Counted from the first letter of the stretch, positions 1-9,669 are shown. The stretch is DNA of 64,000 bases from Thalassospira sp. (GCF_002709775.1 NZ_PAQR01000002.1:1-64000); one strand, 5' to 3'. Program-made: numbers and translations. Notes: generated from the letters alone by a model not told the origin.

Positions 1-43
1 CGTTGCGGCGAATGCGCTTCTTGGCCGATTTATGGTGAGCCAT
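1..43 (-). CDS. rpsT: 30S ribosomal protein S20 (5' end only)
   Basis: Read on the minus strand, the first 14 codons give MAHHKSAKKRIRRN, the characteristic basic N-terminus of ribosomal protein S20, a primary 16S rRNA-binding protein of the small subunit. The rest of the gene lies outside the window. Its position next to enoyl-CoA hydratase and mutM resembles a gene order often found beside dnaA in alphaproteobacteria, so the replication origin may be close (inference). Confidence 0.9.
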   Translation of the reverse strand, partial: MAHHKSAKKRIRRN

Positions 44-228
44 TGCGAACCTGTCTCTTCAAACAAATGTTACGTAATTCGGAGCGCGGCTTATAGCTCT
101 GTCCGAAACCCTCGTCAACCCCCGATACAGCCATAACGCCTCAATTTCTGCGGCTTCTGAGTCTTTTGCCCCGCAAGGCAGATATGCAGGCACGGAATCG
201 GGGGTCAAGTTGACCGCTGATTAAACAA

Positions 229-1005
229 TCAACGGTGCTTGAACTCTGCCTTGCGCTTCTCGCTAAAGGCTTTCATGCCCTCGGCGCGATCTTCGAGTGC
301 GAAGGTCGAATGGAATTCGCGACGCTCGAACATCAGGCCTTCGGTCAGGGTCATTTCATAGGCCTTGTTGACCGATTCCTTGACCTTCATCGAAACCGGG
401 CCCGAGAAGCAGGCGATCTTTTCGGCCAGCTGCAGCGCTTCGTCGAGAAGCGAGTCGGCCGGAACGATTCGCGCGACCAGGCCGGCACGTTCCGCTTCTT
501 CGGCATCCATCATACGTCCAGTCAGGCACATTTCCATCGCCTTGGACTTGCCAACTGCGCGCGTCAGGCGCTGGGTGCCGCCGGCACCGGGGATGGTGCC
601 GATGGTGATTTCCGGCTGACCGAACTTGGCGGTGTCAGCTGCAATCATGATGTCGCACATCATCGCCATTTCACAGCCACCGCCAAGTGCGAATCCGGCG
701 ACTGCGGCAATGGTCGGCTTGCGGCAGGATGCAACGCGCGTCCAGCCTTTGGTGATGAAGTCGTTTTTGTAGACATCCATATAGTCGTAATCGGCCATTT
801 CCTTGATGTCGGCACCGGCCGCAAAGGCCCGTTCCGACCCGGTAATGACAATCGCACGGATGTCTTCATCGGATTCGAAATCATCAAGTGCCGCACCAAT
901 ATCCTTAATCAGCGCATCACACAGCGCATTGAGCGCCTTGGGGCGGTTAAGCGTGATCAGGCCGACATTGCCCTTTTTCTCGGCGATGATGTTTTCATAA
1001 GACAT
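229..1005 (-). CDS. Enoyl-CoA hydratase (crotonase)
   Basis: A 258-aa crotonase-fold protein that hydrates 2-trans-enoyl-CoA in fatty-acid beta-oxidation. It is very close to mitochondrial short-chain enoyl-CoA hydratase: the oxyanion-hole segment AAGADIKEM is near residue 62, the catalytic Glu in GGGCEMA is Glu112, and the second catalytic Glu in [19 protein letters not shown] is Glu132. Both glutamates being present argues for a true hydratase rather than an isomerase or hydrolase. The ATG has an AGGA-type site upstream. It lies downstream of mutM on the same strand with a 268-nt gap in which I see no further gene. Length is normal for the family. Confidence 0.93.
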   Translation of the reverse strand: MSYENIIAEKKGNVGLITLNRPKALNALCDALIKDIGAALDDFESDEDIRAIVITGSERAFAAGADIKEMADYDYMDVYKNDFITKGWTRVASCRKPTIAAVAGFALGGGCEMAMMCDIMIAADTAKFGQPEITIGTIPGAGGTQRLTRAVGKSKAMEMCLTGRMMDAEEAERAGLVARIVPADSLLDEALQLAEKIACFSGPVSMKVKESVNKAYEMTLTEGLMFERREFHSTFALEDRAEGMKAFSEKRKAEFKHR

Positions 1006-1273
1006 GCAAGTGATCCTTTATTCGCTGTTCGGTCCGTGGGACTCCGGTGCGGATTCCTGTGGCGTGATTGGACCGATTCGGCTGAAACCATATTTTGATA
1101 CTGTTTTACCGATTTTACCCGCGCGCCGCAACCGAACCTGTCAGTGATTTTGCCAAGCCCGAATGCCGGCATGGCTTGGAGATATGCCACCCCGTCAGAA
1201 TGACGTTACAGCAGTCTGGCACATCCGCCAGCAAAGATGGTGTGGCGATACGAAGACGGTTTGATGACGCGGC

Positions 1274-2113
1274 TTATTTCTGGCAGCTGGGACAGAAGAA
1301 GGTCGACCGCCCGGCCTGCACGATGCGTTCGATCGTGGCATCACAGCCATCGGCAATGCAGGTTTCACCTTCGCGGCCATAGACGCGGAAATTGTGCTGG
1401 AAATAGCCAAGCTCGCCATCGCTTTGGCGATAGTCTTTAAGGCTTGAGCCGCCAGCGGCAATTGCATCTTCAAGGACAAGGCGAATTTCGCGGTAAAGCC
1501 GTTCGATCTCGCCAGGTTTGAGATCCTTTGCCAGACGGTCCGGGGCAATGCCGGATCGAAACAGCGCTTCGCAGACATATATATTGCCAAGACCGGCGAC
1601 CAGTTTCTGATCCAGCAACACGGTCTTGATCGGGCTTGCGCGTTTGGCGATGCCCGCGGCCAACACCGTGGCGTTAAAGGCATTGCCAAGTGGCTCCGGC
1701 CCGATGCCCGCCAGCATCTTGTGGGTTGCGACCTCATCCCCATTGATCAGGGTAATCACGCCAAAGCGCCGCGGATCGTTAAACCGCACCACCGCCCCGT
1801 CGTCCATGACGAAATCGACATGATCGTGCTTGCCCGGTTCAGGCACTCCCACAGCCGGATCATTGTGGATGGTCATGCGGCCGGACATGCCAAGATGGAC
1901 CAGCAACACCTGACCATCATCAAGATAGCCGAGGATGTATTTCGCCCGCCGGGTCAGCTGATTGATGCGGCGCCCGGCCATGCGGTCGACAAAGCCATCG
2001 GGAAACGGAAACCGCAGGTTTGCGCGCCGCTGCACGACATGATCGACAACCTGTCCTTCCATGACGGGTGTCAGACCACGGGTAACTGTTTCGACCTCTG
2101 GCAATTCGGGCAT
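1274..2113 (-). CDS. mutM: Formamidopyrimidine-DNA glycosylase (Fpg)
   Basis: A 279-aa bifunctional base-excision repair glycosylase/AP lyase that removes 8-oxoguanine and formamidopyrimidines. The start MPELPEVETV gives the catalytic Pro2 and Glu3 after Met removal. A conserved Lys lies in RRAKYILGYL near residue 57. The C-terminus carries the zinc finger (ETC-IADG-C, then FFCPSC), a C-x4-C variant of the first knuckle, with the invariant QAGRSTFFC segment. Start and length are normal. The divergent TSUP gene begins about 175 nt beyond the start codon, so the two may share a promoter region. Confidence 0.96.
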   Translation of the reverse strand: MPELPEVETVTRGLTPVMEGQVVDHVVQRRANLRFPFPDGFVDRMAGRRINQLTRRAKYILGYLDDGQVLLVHLGMSGRMTIHNDPAVGVPEPGKHDHVDFVMDDGAVVRFNDPRRFGVITLINGDEVATHKMLAGIGPEPLGNAFNATVLAAGIAKRASPIKTVLLDQKLVAGLGNIYVCEALFRSGIAPDRLAKDLKPGEIERLYREIRLVLEDAIAAGGSSLKDYRQSDGELGYFQHNFRVYGREGETCIADGCDATIERIVQAGRSTFFCPSCQK

Positions 2114-2288
2114 GTCTGGAACTCATATAAAGAACGGTGTTTCACTTTCTAGACCAGCACTTGCAGGCAATTCAACGACTGAAATCAATCCCACTGGACG
2201 CGTACGCGCAAAGCCATATGATGTGCGCTGTTTTGACAGACTGTATCGCCCCCACCGTACAGTCGCGCCCCTTTGTGAAAGCCCCCCG

Positions 2289-3092
2289 ATGGAATTTGGT
2301 TTTGATCTTCTTCTGATCCTGTTTGCAGTTGCCACCTTTGCCGGCTTTGTCGATGCGATTGCCGGGGGTGGAGGGTTGATTACCATCCCGGCCCTGCTGT
2401 GGGCGGGTGTGAGCCCGGCCCAGGCATTGGCGACCAACAAGCTGCAAGGCAGCTTTGGCAGTTTCAGCGCATCGCTTAATTTCATTCGCAAGGGACATGT
2501 TAATCCGCGCGATATGGTGCTGGCGATTGTTCTGACCTTTGCCGGGTCGGCGGTCGGCACGGTTCTGGTGCAGATGCTCGACCCCGGCATTCTGATGACC
2601 ATCCTGCCGGCTCTTTTGATCCTGATTGCGCTTTATTTCCTGTTTTCGCCACGCGTGGGCGACATTGATGCGCATCAGATCATCGGCAAGACGACCTTTG
2701 CCTTTACCGCCGGGTTTGCCATCGGTTTTTATGACGGCTTTTTCGGGCCGGGTACCGGGTCGTTCTTTTCCATCGCCTTTGTCGCCCTGCTTGGTTTCAA
2801 CATGACCAAGGCAACCGCCCACACCAAGATCCTGAACTTCACGTCGAACTTTGCGTCGCTTGTGATGTTTATCGCCGGGGGTGAGGTCGTCTGGATTGTC
2901 GGTGGTGCTATGGCCGTGGGTGCCTTGATCGGCGCGCAGATCGGATCGCATATGGTGATGAAGGTGGGTGCGCGTCTGGTACGACCGCTGCTTGTCGTCA
3001 CCTCGATTGCGATATCGATCAAGCTGATCATTGATCAGTACGGCACGACCATCAGCCAAAGCTGGGATCAGGTGCGCCATTGGATCGGATAG
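2289..3092 (+). CDS. TSUP (TauE/SafE) family membrane transporter, YfcA-like
   Basis: A 267-aa polytopic membrane protein of the TSUP family, which exports sulfite, sulfoacetate or other organosulfur anions; the substrate here is not evident. The signature AGGGGLITIPALL is at residues 25-37, and the duplicated half shows GFYDGFFGPGTGSFF. I place the start at MEFGFDLL because the reading frame upstream is not hydrophobic and runs back into the mutM promoter region. It is divergent from mutM and convergent with the MFS gene, from which a hairpin separates it. Confidence 0.88.
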   Translation: MEFGFDLLLILFAVATFAGFVDAIAGGGGLITIPALLWAGVSPAQALATNKLQGSFGSFSASLNFIRKGHVNPRDMVLAIVLTFAGSAVGTVLVQMLDPGILMTILPALLILIALYFLFSPRVGDIDAHQIIGKTTFAFTAGFAIGFYDGFFGPGTGSFFSIAFVALLGFNMTKATAHTKILNFTSNFASLVMFIAGGEVVWIVGGAMAVGALIGAQIGSHMVMKVGARLVRPLLVVTSIAISIKLIIDQYGTTISQSWDQVRHWIG

Positions 3093-3115
3093 TTAAGCCT
3101 GCAGCGGACAAAAGA

Positions 3116-3147
3116 AAAACCCGTCAGCCCCATGGTTGACGGGTTTT
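3116..3147. terminator. Bidirectional Rho-independent terminator
   Basis: Inverted repeat with arms AAAACCCGTCA and TGACGGGTTTT around a short loop. It is flanked by A-tract and T-tract, so it works in both directions. It lies between the convergent TSUP (+) and MFS (-) genes. Confidence 0.85.
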
Positions 3148-3168
3148 GTATTTGATCAGGCACCTAAC

Positions 3169-4377
3169 TCAGGCGCTGGCACCGCTTTCGGCAAAGACTT
3201 CGTCGCGACGATCCAAAAGATGGCTCCAGACTGTGCATAGCAGGGCCAGAACCGCAATCGCGGCCCCCAGCCACGGGATATGCTGATAGGAAACGCCCTG
3301 GGTAATGGCGATACCGCCAAACCAGGCACCCGCCGCATTGCCGAGGTTAAAGGCCCCCTGATTAAGGGTGGAGGCCAGGTTGGGCGCATCGGATGCCTCG
3401 TTCACCACGCGCATCTGAAGCGGGGAGACCAGCGCAAAGGCCACCACACCCCAAAGCACCACGGTTGCGACGGCCGGAATGACCGAGCTTAGCGTTTCGG
3501 TAAACATGGCAAGGATCGCGATCAGCAGCACAAAGGCGATGATGATCGCAGGCATCAAACGCCAATCGCCCAGACGCCCACCAATATAGTTACCCAGCGT
3601 CAAGCCAACCCCGAACAGCAACAGGACATAGGTGACCTGACGCGGGGTGATGCCGGTAATTTCCTGAAGCATCGGGGTGATATAGGTAAAGACGCTAAAC
3701 AGGCTGGCCGCAGAGAGCACAGAGATCAGCATCGCCAGCAGAACCTGCGGCTTGCCAAGTGATTTTGCTTCAAGCAACAGGCTTCCGGTCGAGGCGGCAA
3801 TCTTGCGCGGAAGCGCAATATAAAGGGCACCCGCAGCAAAGACACCAATCGCCACCACTGCCCAGAAGGTCGAGCGCCAGCCAAGTTCCTGACCAAGGGC
3901 GGTGCCAAACGGCACACCCAAGACATTGGCCAAAGTCAGGCCGGAAAACATCAGGGCAATCGCCTGCACGCGTTTATGGGGTGCGACAAGGTTGGAGGCC
4001 ACAACCGCCCCCAGACCAAAGAACGCGCCATGGCAGAAGGCCGTAACCACACGGGCCGCCATCAGAAGCCAGTAATCCGGGGCAATCGCACAGAGGAAGT
4101 TGCCGAGGATAAAGATCGAGATCAGCAGCAGCAAAGCGCGACGGCGGTCCATCCGCGCCGTGGCAATCGCCAGAAACGGCGCGCCAAAGGTCACGCCCAG
4201 TGCGTAACCCGTCACCAGCAAGCCCGCATCGGGAATGCTGACGCCAAGATCAAGCGCAACATCGGGCAGAAGCCCCATGATGACAAACTCGGTCGTGCCG
4301 ATCCCGAAAGACGCAAGAGCGAGCGCCAGAATCGGCAGGTTCCCGAAAAATCCGGGGCGGGTGGCGGTATTCGTCAT
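3169..4377 (-). CDS. MFS transporter, DHA1 family (AraJ/YdhP-like)
   Basis: A 402-aa major facilitator protein with about 12 hydrophobic segments. The N-terminus shows the DHA1 efflux pattern GIGTTEFVIMGLLPD, and the loop after TM2 carries a motif-A-like ATARMDRRRALL. The closest remembered relatives are AraJ/YdhP-type efflux permeases of sugars or drugs; the substrate cannot be read from sequence. No regulator is adjacent, but a short palindrome lies about 110 nt upstream. It has its own leader, since pyrF ends 238 nt upstream. Confidence 0.88.
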   Translation of the reverse strand: MTNTATRPGFFGNLPILALALASFGIGTTEFVIMGLLPDVALDLGVSIPDAGLLVTGYALGVTFGAPFLAIATARMDRRRALLLLISIFILGNFLCAIAPDYWLLMAARVVTAFCHGAFFGLGAVVASNLVAPHKRVQAIALMFSGLTLANVLGVPFGTALGQELGWRSTFWAVVAIGVFAAGALYIALPRKIAASTGSLLLEAKSLGKPQVLLAMLISVLSAASLFSVFTYITPMLQEITGITPRQVTYVLLLFGVGLTLGNYIGGRLGDWRLMPAIIIAFVLLIAILAMFTETLSSVIPAVATVVLWGVVAFALVSPLQMRVVNEASDAPNLASTLNQGAFNLGNAAGAWFGGIAITQGVSYQHIPWLGAAIAVLALLCTVWSHLLDRRDEVFAESGASA

Positions 4378-4486
4378 GTCAGAATATCCAGAACAACGTT
4401 GGCGCGGGCAATAGCTTTGGATCAGGTGACGCAGGCTGCTCGGCCAAACTTTTGTGCAACTGCGAGATACGCATCATGCACCAATT

Positions 4487-4502
4487 ATTGAAACGATTCA
4501 AT
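4487..4502. promoter_or_regulatory. Candidate operator upstream of the MFS gene
   Basis: A short perfect inverted repeat ATTGAA-n4-TTCAAT in an A+T-rich stretch, about 110 nt before the MFS start. It is compatible with a LysR- or TetR-type site, but no regulator gene is adjacent, so its role is a guess. Confidence 0.25.
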
Positions 4503-4615
4503 TCTGAGATAATGTCTGGCGCAAATCCATCGCGAAATTTGCATGGCAGCTTGTCACCGCCCGACCACATCAGACGCTGGACAAGCTGCACGCTTTTACG
4601 ATGCAGGACGAAGAA

Positions 4616-5338
4616 TCAGGAGAGTTCGGCGACGATTTTTTGCGCTGCGGCAACGGGGTCATCGGCCTTGGTGATCGGACGGCCAATTACCAGAACGTCA
4701 CTGCCCATGGCGACCGCATCAGCCGGGGTGACAATGCGTTTCTGATCGTCACTTGCGGCCCAGCTTGGACGAATACCTGGCGTAATCAGTTTGAAGTCGG
4801 GACCAAGGGCCTTGCGCACCGGGGTGATTTCCTGTGCGGAGCAGACAACCCCATCGAGGCCCGCCTTCTGGGTCAGTTCGGCCAGTTTGACGACGCGTTC
4901 TTCGATCGGGCCTTTCAGGCCGACATCATCAAGATCGCCCTGATCCATGCTGGTCAGGATGGTGACCGCAATCACCCATGGCACCTCAACACCGGCCTTG
5001 TCGGCAGCTTCGCGCGCCGCATCACCTGCACGTTTCATCATTTCCAGACCGCCGGCCGCGTGGACATTGACGATCTTAAGGCCCAGCGGCGTTACCGCGC
5101 GCACCGCGCCCGCAACCGTATTGGGGATATCGTGATATTTGACATCGAGGAAGATCGGCATGCCGGCCTTGGCAACCGCCTTGACGCCCTGTGGCCCGTG
5201 GGCAGCGAAGAATTCCTTGCCCAGCTTGGCCCCGCCAATAATGCCCGACAGACTTGATGCCAGCGAGATCGCATGATCAAGGTCGGTGGTATCAATCGCA
5301 CAGAAAATACGGTCTTTGGCGGCAAGGGTCTGGGTCAT
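4616..5338 (-). CDS. pyrF: Orotidine 5'-phosphate decarboxylase
   Basis: A 240-aa TIM-barrel enzyme that decarboxylates OMP to UMP, the last step of pyrimidine synthesis. The catalytic signature FLDVKYHDIPNT covers residues 63-74 (Asp65, Lys67, Asp70). The phosphate-binding end shows LITPGIRP and VIGRPIT. The start was set at MTQTLAAK because a GGAGG site lies just upstream; the open frame extends a further 40 codons with no domain signal. It lies downstream of lapA and ihfB, the usual alphaproteobacterial order, but no trpF follows here. Confidence 0.95.
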   Translation of the reverse strand: MTQTLAAKDRIFCAIDTTDLDHAISLASSLSGIIGGAKLGKEFFAAHGPQGVKAVAKAGMPIFLDVKYHDIPNTVAGAVRAVTPLGLKIVNVHAAGGLEMMKRAGDAAREAADKAGVEVPWVIAVTILTSMDQGDLDDVGLKGPIEERVVKLAELTQKAGLDGVVCSAQEITPVRKALGPDFKLITPGIRPSWAASDDQKRIVTPADAVAMGSDVLVIGRPITKADDPVAAAQKIVAELS

Positions 5339-5562
5339 GCGGTCCTCCATCAAACGGGCGGTGGCAAACGGTAGTGGGCTGGCAGTTTCTTGGCCCACAT
5401 CCGTTAAAAGAACTGGCAGAAGGACTGGCAGATTTCCCTGCGCGGGCGGACCGGACATGGCTTAGCCGATTTGGGCGCAAAGGCCAATGTCAAATCGGGC
5501 GGTTATCCTGCAACGGCGCCATGCACCGGATCACCAGCGCGCAACCGAGTCCTGGCTCCAGA

Positions 5563-5591
5563 CAGCAAAAGGGCCCCGAAACGGAGCCCTT
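5563..5591 (-). terminator. Terminator downstream of lapA
   Basis: Minus-strand hairpin AAGGGCTCCG / CGGGGCCCTT with a 3-nt loop, followed by TTTTGCTG. It lies just beyond the lapA stop, so pyrF probably has its own promoter between 5340 and 5560. Confidence 0.65.
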
Positions 5592-5599
5592 CAAATCGC

Positions 5600-5908
5600 C
5601 TAGCTGTGGCCAATCGCCTTTTGGTCGGTATTTGGCGTGGCGAGCGTTGGATCGTCGGTCTTGATGCGCTTGAGCTCGCTATCCATGCGGCGTGCTGCCC
5701 GGCGATGCTTGCCCTGAAGCAACCATTCAAAGGCAAAGCCGATGCCAAGCCCGATCAACAGTGCAACCATGATCGGCAGGAACAGCGGCAGATCGACTTC
5801 AAACGGCAAGGGCCAGAGCGAAATCGTTACCAAAGCCCGGTTGGACACAGCGAAGACCGCAATCAATACGGCAAGCGGAATGGAAATAATCCAGTACAGG
5901 AAGCGCAT
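5600..5908 (-). CDS. lapA: LapA-domain membrane protein
   Basis: A 102-aa inner-membrane protein with two hydrophobic segments (about residues 5-25 and 42-65) and a basic, cytosolic C-terminal tail rich in Arg and Lys. The pattern RFLYWIISIP...AVSNRALVTISLWPLPF is that of the DUF1049/LapA family; in E. coli LapA works with LapB in regulating LPS assembly. The start was set at MRFLYW because AGGAG precedes it at good distance; upstream in-frame codons lack such a site. It follows ihfB on the minus strand, as in many alphaproteobacteria. Confidence 0.85.
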   Translation of the reverse strand: MRFLYWIISIPLAVLIAVFAVSNRALVTISLWPLPFEVDLPLFLPIMVALLIGLGIGFAFEWLLQGKHRRAARRMDSELKRIKTDDPTLATPNTDQKAIGHS

Positions 5909-6143
5909 TCTTAAGCTCCTTGTGCCGCGCCTTGCCATCCCGAAAACGGGACGGGTCAGAACCCGGCAGCAGGTCACGTTTGATCAATGTTCTGATCAGT
6001 ATGGGGCAAGAACCGGACAAATGCCATGGTGACGGTCACACAGTTTTTGTGTGTCCCACACAGGCAGACTGGATCGGACGGGTTGCGGGTGACGCAAATG
6101 CGAGACACGCCCGATCGCCGGTCGGAAACAGATCAGGCAGGGA

Positions 6144-6419
6144 TCAGTTCAAACGTTCGCGAAGCTGTTTGCCGGTTTTGAAATAGGGAACCTTTTTCTC
6201 ACCGACAGGGACGGCATCCCCGGTACGCGGGTTACGGCCGACACGGGCGTCGCGCTGTTTTACGGAAAATGCGCCAAAGCCGCGAAGCTCGACCCGGTCG
6301 CCGCGCGCAAGCGCGTCGGTGATCTCGTCAAAGATCGTGGCGACAATCCGCTCAACGTCGCGCTGATAGAGATGCGGGTTCATCTCCGCAAGGCGGGCAA
6401 TCAATTCAGATTTTGTCAT
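6144..6419 (-). CDS. ihfB: Integration host factor, beta subunit
   Basis: A 91-aa DNA-bending protein of the HU/IHF family. [17 protein letters not shown] and [12 protein letters not shown] (the beta-arm tip with the intercalating Pro) identify the IHF beta subunit rather than HU or IhfA. The start is the internal MTKSEL, which matches the family N-terminus; the longer frame adds 12 unrelated residues. It lies between sppA and lapA, as is usual downstream of rpsA. It pairs with IhfA (not in window) for recombination, replication and transcription roles. Confidence 0.95.
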   Translation of the reverse strand: MTKSELIARLAEMNPHLYQRDVERIVATIFDEITDALARGDRVELRGFGAFSVKQRDARVGRNPRTGDAVPVGEKKVPYFKTGKQLRERLN

Positions 6420-6490
6420 TTCCAGGCCCCATCCTGTTGGTGCTGACAGTCTCACTCAACCACGGATTAGATTATATCTTAGAGAAGCTA

Positions 6491-7414
6491 TCACTCAGGT
6501 TGCCAGACCGTCAGCAAACCGTCAAGTTTAAGCCCCTCAGATGACAGCACTTTTCCAAGGTTTCCCTCAAGAACAGCACTCATAAAATCGTCTTCCGGGT
6601 ATTCGATTTCAAGCGGCACTACCTGCGCATCCGTCGTGACACCGGCTTCCTCTTCGAGCCAGCGCAAGGCTTCACGACGGCCTCCAATTTCGTCAATCAG
6701 TCCGTTCGCCACCGCCTGCTGACCGGTATAAACCCGGCCATCGGCAAGGGTGGTCACGGTATCCACCGGCATATCGCGGCGGGTTGCAACCATCTCAACA
6801 AACACGTCAAACATGTCCGAAATCAGGCCCTGCATGGCCGATTTTGCAACATCATCAACGGGTTCGAACGGATTGGGTGCAGCTTTCAGCGGACCGCTTT
6901 TCACGGTCAGCGGTTCAACACCGAGTTTCTCAAGGGTTCCATTGAAATTCATCGACTGGAAAATCACCCCGATCGACCCGGTAATTGTCCCACGGCGGGC
7001 AATGATGTGGTCCGCGGCAATCGCGGTCATGTAACCGCCGGACGCCGCAACCGTCCCCATTTCAGCAACAATCGGACGGGTTTCCCCGATCCGGCGCAGC
7101 GCTTCAAACAGCGTTTCGCCGCCAACCATGGTGCCGCCCGGGCTGTTGATATGAACAATCACCCCGACAACGTCGCTGTCTTCTTCGATCGCGCTGAGCG
7201 CATCCAGAAGATAGGGATCTTCGGTGATCACACCTTCGATGGTGACTTCAACAATCCGCGACCCGAGACCGCCAAGAACACTGTCCTTCACACCGGTGCC
7301 CGACAAGCCGACGACGATCACCGCAAGCACGGCAATCACCGCCACCACGCGCCAGCGAAAGATGGATTTTTTCAGTCGACGTCGATCAAGCAGAATATCG
7401 GCATCAAGCGCCAT
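6491..7414 (-). CDS. sppA: Signal peptide peptidase SppA, S49 family
   Basis: A 307-aa membrane-anchored serine protease that degrades cleaved signal peptides. One membrane segment spans about residues 20-42. The catalytic Ser is Ser125 in TVAASGGYM, and the general-base Lys is Lys177 in VKSGPLKAAPNPF; the 52-residue spacing equals that of single-domain SppA enzymes such as the Bacillus one. HINSPGGT (residues 89-95) forms the oxyanion region. An ATG at 7414 directly follows an in-frame TTG; I chose the ATG. It lies between rpsA and ihfB on the same strand. Confidence 0.93.
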   Translation of the reverse strand: MALDADILLDRRRLKKSIFRWRVVAVIAVLAVIVVGLSGTGVKDSVLGGLGSRIVEVTIEGVITEDPYLLDALSAIEEDSDVVGVIVHINSPGGTMVGGETLFEALRRIGETRPIVAEMGTVAASGGYMTAIAADHIIARRGTITGSIGVIFQSMNFNGTLEKLGVEPLTVKSGPLKAAPNPFEPVDDVAKSAMQGLISDMFDVFVEMVATRRDMPVDTVTTLADGRVYTGQQAVANGLIDEIGGRREALRWLEEEAGVTTDAQVVPLEIEYPEDDFMSAVLEGNLGKVLSSEGLKLDGLLTVWQPE

Positions 7415-7797
7415 CAAGGTATTCCGGTTCTAATTGTTCAATCAAATACTTAGAAGAGTGTGACCCCTTAAACCTGTCTCTTCAAATGGTTTTTCTCTTC
7501 GCGGAAGGCAAGAACAAAAAGCGTTTAAAATCAAAATTTTCGCGAAAAACACCGATATCAGCAGAGTCGGCGGAAAAATCCGGCCCATAAACCTGATGAT
7601 ATACAATTTGGCGACCTGAAAGCGCCCACCTAGCGCATCAGGCGGGTGCGTTCCCGGACCGGTCAGCATCGGTCTGCTGCATCAGAATTCAGCATCAGAC
7701 TGCGGCCGCAAAATCCGGACAAAAGAAAACGGGCCGCGCAAAGCGCGACCCGTCTTTTCGTTCTGCAATGTTGCAGAGCGTATTCCCGGAGGGTGGC
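7415..7797. other. Intergenic region between rpsA and sppA
   Basis: No convincing gene. It holds the rpsA terminator near its right end and, by position, the sppA promoter. The open frames here have no recognisable protein and no ribosome-binding site. Confidence 0.6.
7722..7757 (-). terminator. rpsA terminator
   Basis: Minus-strand hairpin with 11-bp arms ACGGGTCGCGC / GCGCGGCCCGT and a TTT loop, followed by a T-rich tail (TTTTCTTTT). It ends the rpsA transcript about 45 nt after the stop codon. Confidence 0.9.
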
Positions 7798-9501
7798 TTA
7801 TTCGCCGCCTTCCTGTTTCTTGCGCAGAGCTTCGCCGAGGATGTCACCGAGCGATGCACCGCTGTCTGCCGAACCGTAATCCGCCATTGCTTTCTTCTCG
7901 TCAGCAACTTCAAGAGCTTTGACAGAGAGGGAAACCTTGCGGGTTTTGGAGTCGATTGCGGTAACGCGTGCGTCGACTTTTTCACCAACTGCAAAGCGTT
8001 CCGGACGCTGTTCAGAACGCTCGCGCGCCAGCTCAGCTTTACGGATGAAGCCTTTGAGTTCGGTGTCGCCAACAGAAACCTCGATGCCACCGTCGTTAAC
8101 TTCGGTAACTTCACAGGTTACAGCGTCGCCACGTTTGATACCGACAACGGCATCTTTGAACGGATCGCCAGCAAGCTGTTTGATGCCGAGCGAGATGCGT
8201 TCTTTTTCGACGTCAACGTCAAGAACCTTGGCTTTGACGATGTCGCCTTTTTTGTATTCCTTGATGACTTCTTCACCAGCGCGGTCCCATGACAGGTCCG
8301 AAAGGTGAGCCATACCGTCGATACCGCCCATGAGGCCGATGAACAGACCGAATTCGGTGATGTTCTTGACTTCGCCTTCGATCTCGGACTCGACCGGATG
8401 AGCTGCCAGGAAGGCATCCCACGGGTTCGAGGTGCACTGCTTGAGGCCAAGCGAGATACGACGCTTCTGGGCATCGACGTCGAGCACCATGACTTCGACT
8501 TCCTGCGAGGTCGAAACGATTTTGCCCGGGTGGATGTTTTTCTTGGTCCAGGACATTTCGGAAACGTGGACCAGGCCTTCGACACCAGCTTCGAGTTCGA
8601 CGAATGCGCCGTAATCGGTGATGTTGGTGACACGACCTTCGAACTTCGAACCGACCGGGTATTTGGCTTCGACACCTTCCCACGGATCAGCTTCAAGCTG
8701 CTTCATGCCAAGCGAGATACGCTGGGTTTCGCTGTTGAAGCGGATAACCTGGACTTTAACAGTCTGGCCGATCTGAAGGGCTTCGGACGGATGGTTGATA
8801 CGTTTCCAAGCGATGTCGGTAACGTGCAGCAGGCCGTCAACGCCGCCGAGATCGACGAACGCGCCGTAATCGGTGATGTTTTTGACAACGCCGTCAAGAA
8901 CCTGACCTTCCTGAAGGTTCTGGATCAGTTCAGCACGCTGTTCTGCACGGGTCTCTTCGAGAACGGCACGACGCGAAACAACGATGTTGCCGCGCGAACG
9001 ATCCATTTTCAGGATCTGGAACGGCTGCGGGTTGTTCATCAGCGGGGTGACGTCACGAACCGGACGGATATCAACCTGGGAACCCGGAAGGAACGCAACT
9101 GCGCCCGACAGGTCAACGGTGAAGCCGCCTTTAACACGACCAAAGATGGTGCCGTCGACGCGTTTGCCTTCGGAGAACTGTTTTTCCAGCTCAACCCAAG
9201 CTTCTTCGCGGCGCGCTTTTTCGCGCGACAGGACGATCAGGCCATCCTTGTTTTCATAGCGGTCGACATAAACATCAACGGTATCGCCAATGTTTACTTC
9301 GCCTGCGCCAAATTCTTTAAGCGGAACGCGGCCTTCGGATTTCAGGCCGACATCGACGATGGCATCATCGTCAGTTTTTTTAACGACCGAACCGGTCATT
9401 ACGCGGCCAACAAAACCTTCGTCTTCAGAACCAAGGGTTTCAGCCAGCAGGGCGGCAAAATCTTCGCCAGTCGAGAATTGTGCTTCTTCAGCGGTGGTCA
9501 T
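7798..9501 (-). CDS. rpsA: 30S ribosomal protein S1
   Basis: A 567-aa protein with six OB-fold S1 repeats; DYGAFVDLGGVDGLLHVTD and DYGAFVELEAGVEGLVHVSE mark the central ones. S1 binds mRNA leaders on the 30S subunit and is needed to start translation on structured messages. The start was set at MTTAEEAQFS because AAAGGAAG precedes it; the longer frame adds 24 residues unlike S1. The length is typical of alphaproteobacteria. It lies downstream of aroA and cmk, and the intervening hairpin at 9637-9669 suggests it also has its own promoter. A strong terminator follows. Confidence 0.97.
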   Translation of the reverse strand: MTTAEEAQFSTGEDFAALLAETLGSEDEGFVGRVMTGSVVKKTDDDAIVDVGLKSEGRVPLKEFGAGEVNIGDTVDVYVDRYENKDGLIVLSREKARREEAWVELEKQFSEGKRVDGTIFGRVKGGFTVDLSGAVAFLPGSQVDIRPVRDVTPLMNNPQPFQILKMDRSRGNIVVSRRAVLEETRAEQRAELIQNLQEGQVLDGVVKNITDYGAFVDLGGVDGLLHVTDIAWKRINHPSEALQIGQTVKVQVIRFNSETQRISLGMKQLEADPWEGVEAKYPVGSKFEGRVTNITDYGAFVELEAGVEGLVHVSEMSWTKKNIHPGKIVSTSQEVEVMVLDVDAQKRRISLGLKQCTSNPWDAFLAAHPVESEIEGEVKNITEFGLFIGLMGGIDGMAHLSDLSWDRAGEEVIKEYKKGDIVKAKVLDVDVEKERISLGIKQLAGDPFKDAVVGIKRGDAVTCEVTEVNDGGIEVSVGDTELKGFIRKAELARERSEQRPERFAVGEKVDARVTAIDSKTRKVSLSVKALEVADEKKAMADYGSADSGASLGDILGEALRKKQEGGE

Positions 9502-9636
9502 AAACCAGACTTCCTTTCGAGTATCGTCACTATATTCTGGCCAACCGGTTGTGTCCGGTGGTCTTTGCCGCAAAATCGCGGCGATGTGTCATTCACTGTT
9601 CAAACCCGAACGCATGTGAAGGCGAACCTTCCATAC

Positions 9637-9669
9637 ACGAAAAGGTGAACGCACAAGTCGTTCACCTTA
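9637..9669 (-). terminator. Terminator after cmk
   Basis: Minus-strand hairpin AAGGTGAAC / GTTCACCTT with a 9-nt loop, followed by TTTTCG. It lies about 65 nt beyond the cmk stop and separates aroA-cmk from rpsA. Confidence 0.7.

Noticed and set aside
235-1098. Long plus-strand open frame opposite the enoyl-CoA hydratase
   Set aside because: Antisense shadow of a well-identified gene; no recognisable protein or ribosome-binding site.
7442-7669. Minus-strand frame between rpsA and sppA
   Set aside because: No ribosome-binding site and no known family; lies in a region with promoter and terminator signals.
8305-9648. 447-codon plus-strand open frame opposite rpsA
   Set aside because: Codon bias of rpsA opens the opposite frame; the sequence resembles no protein.
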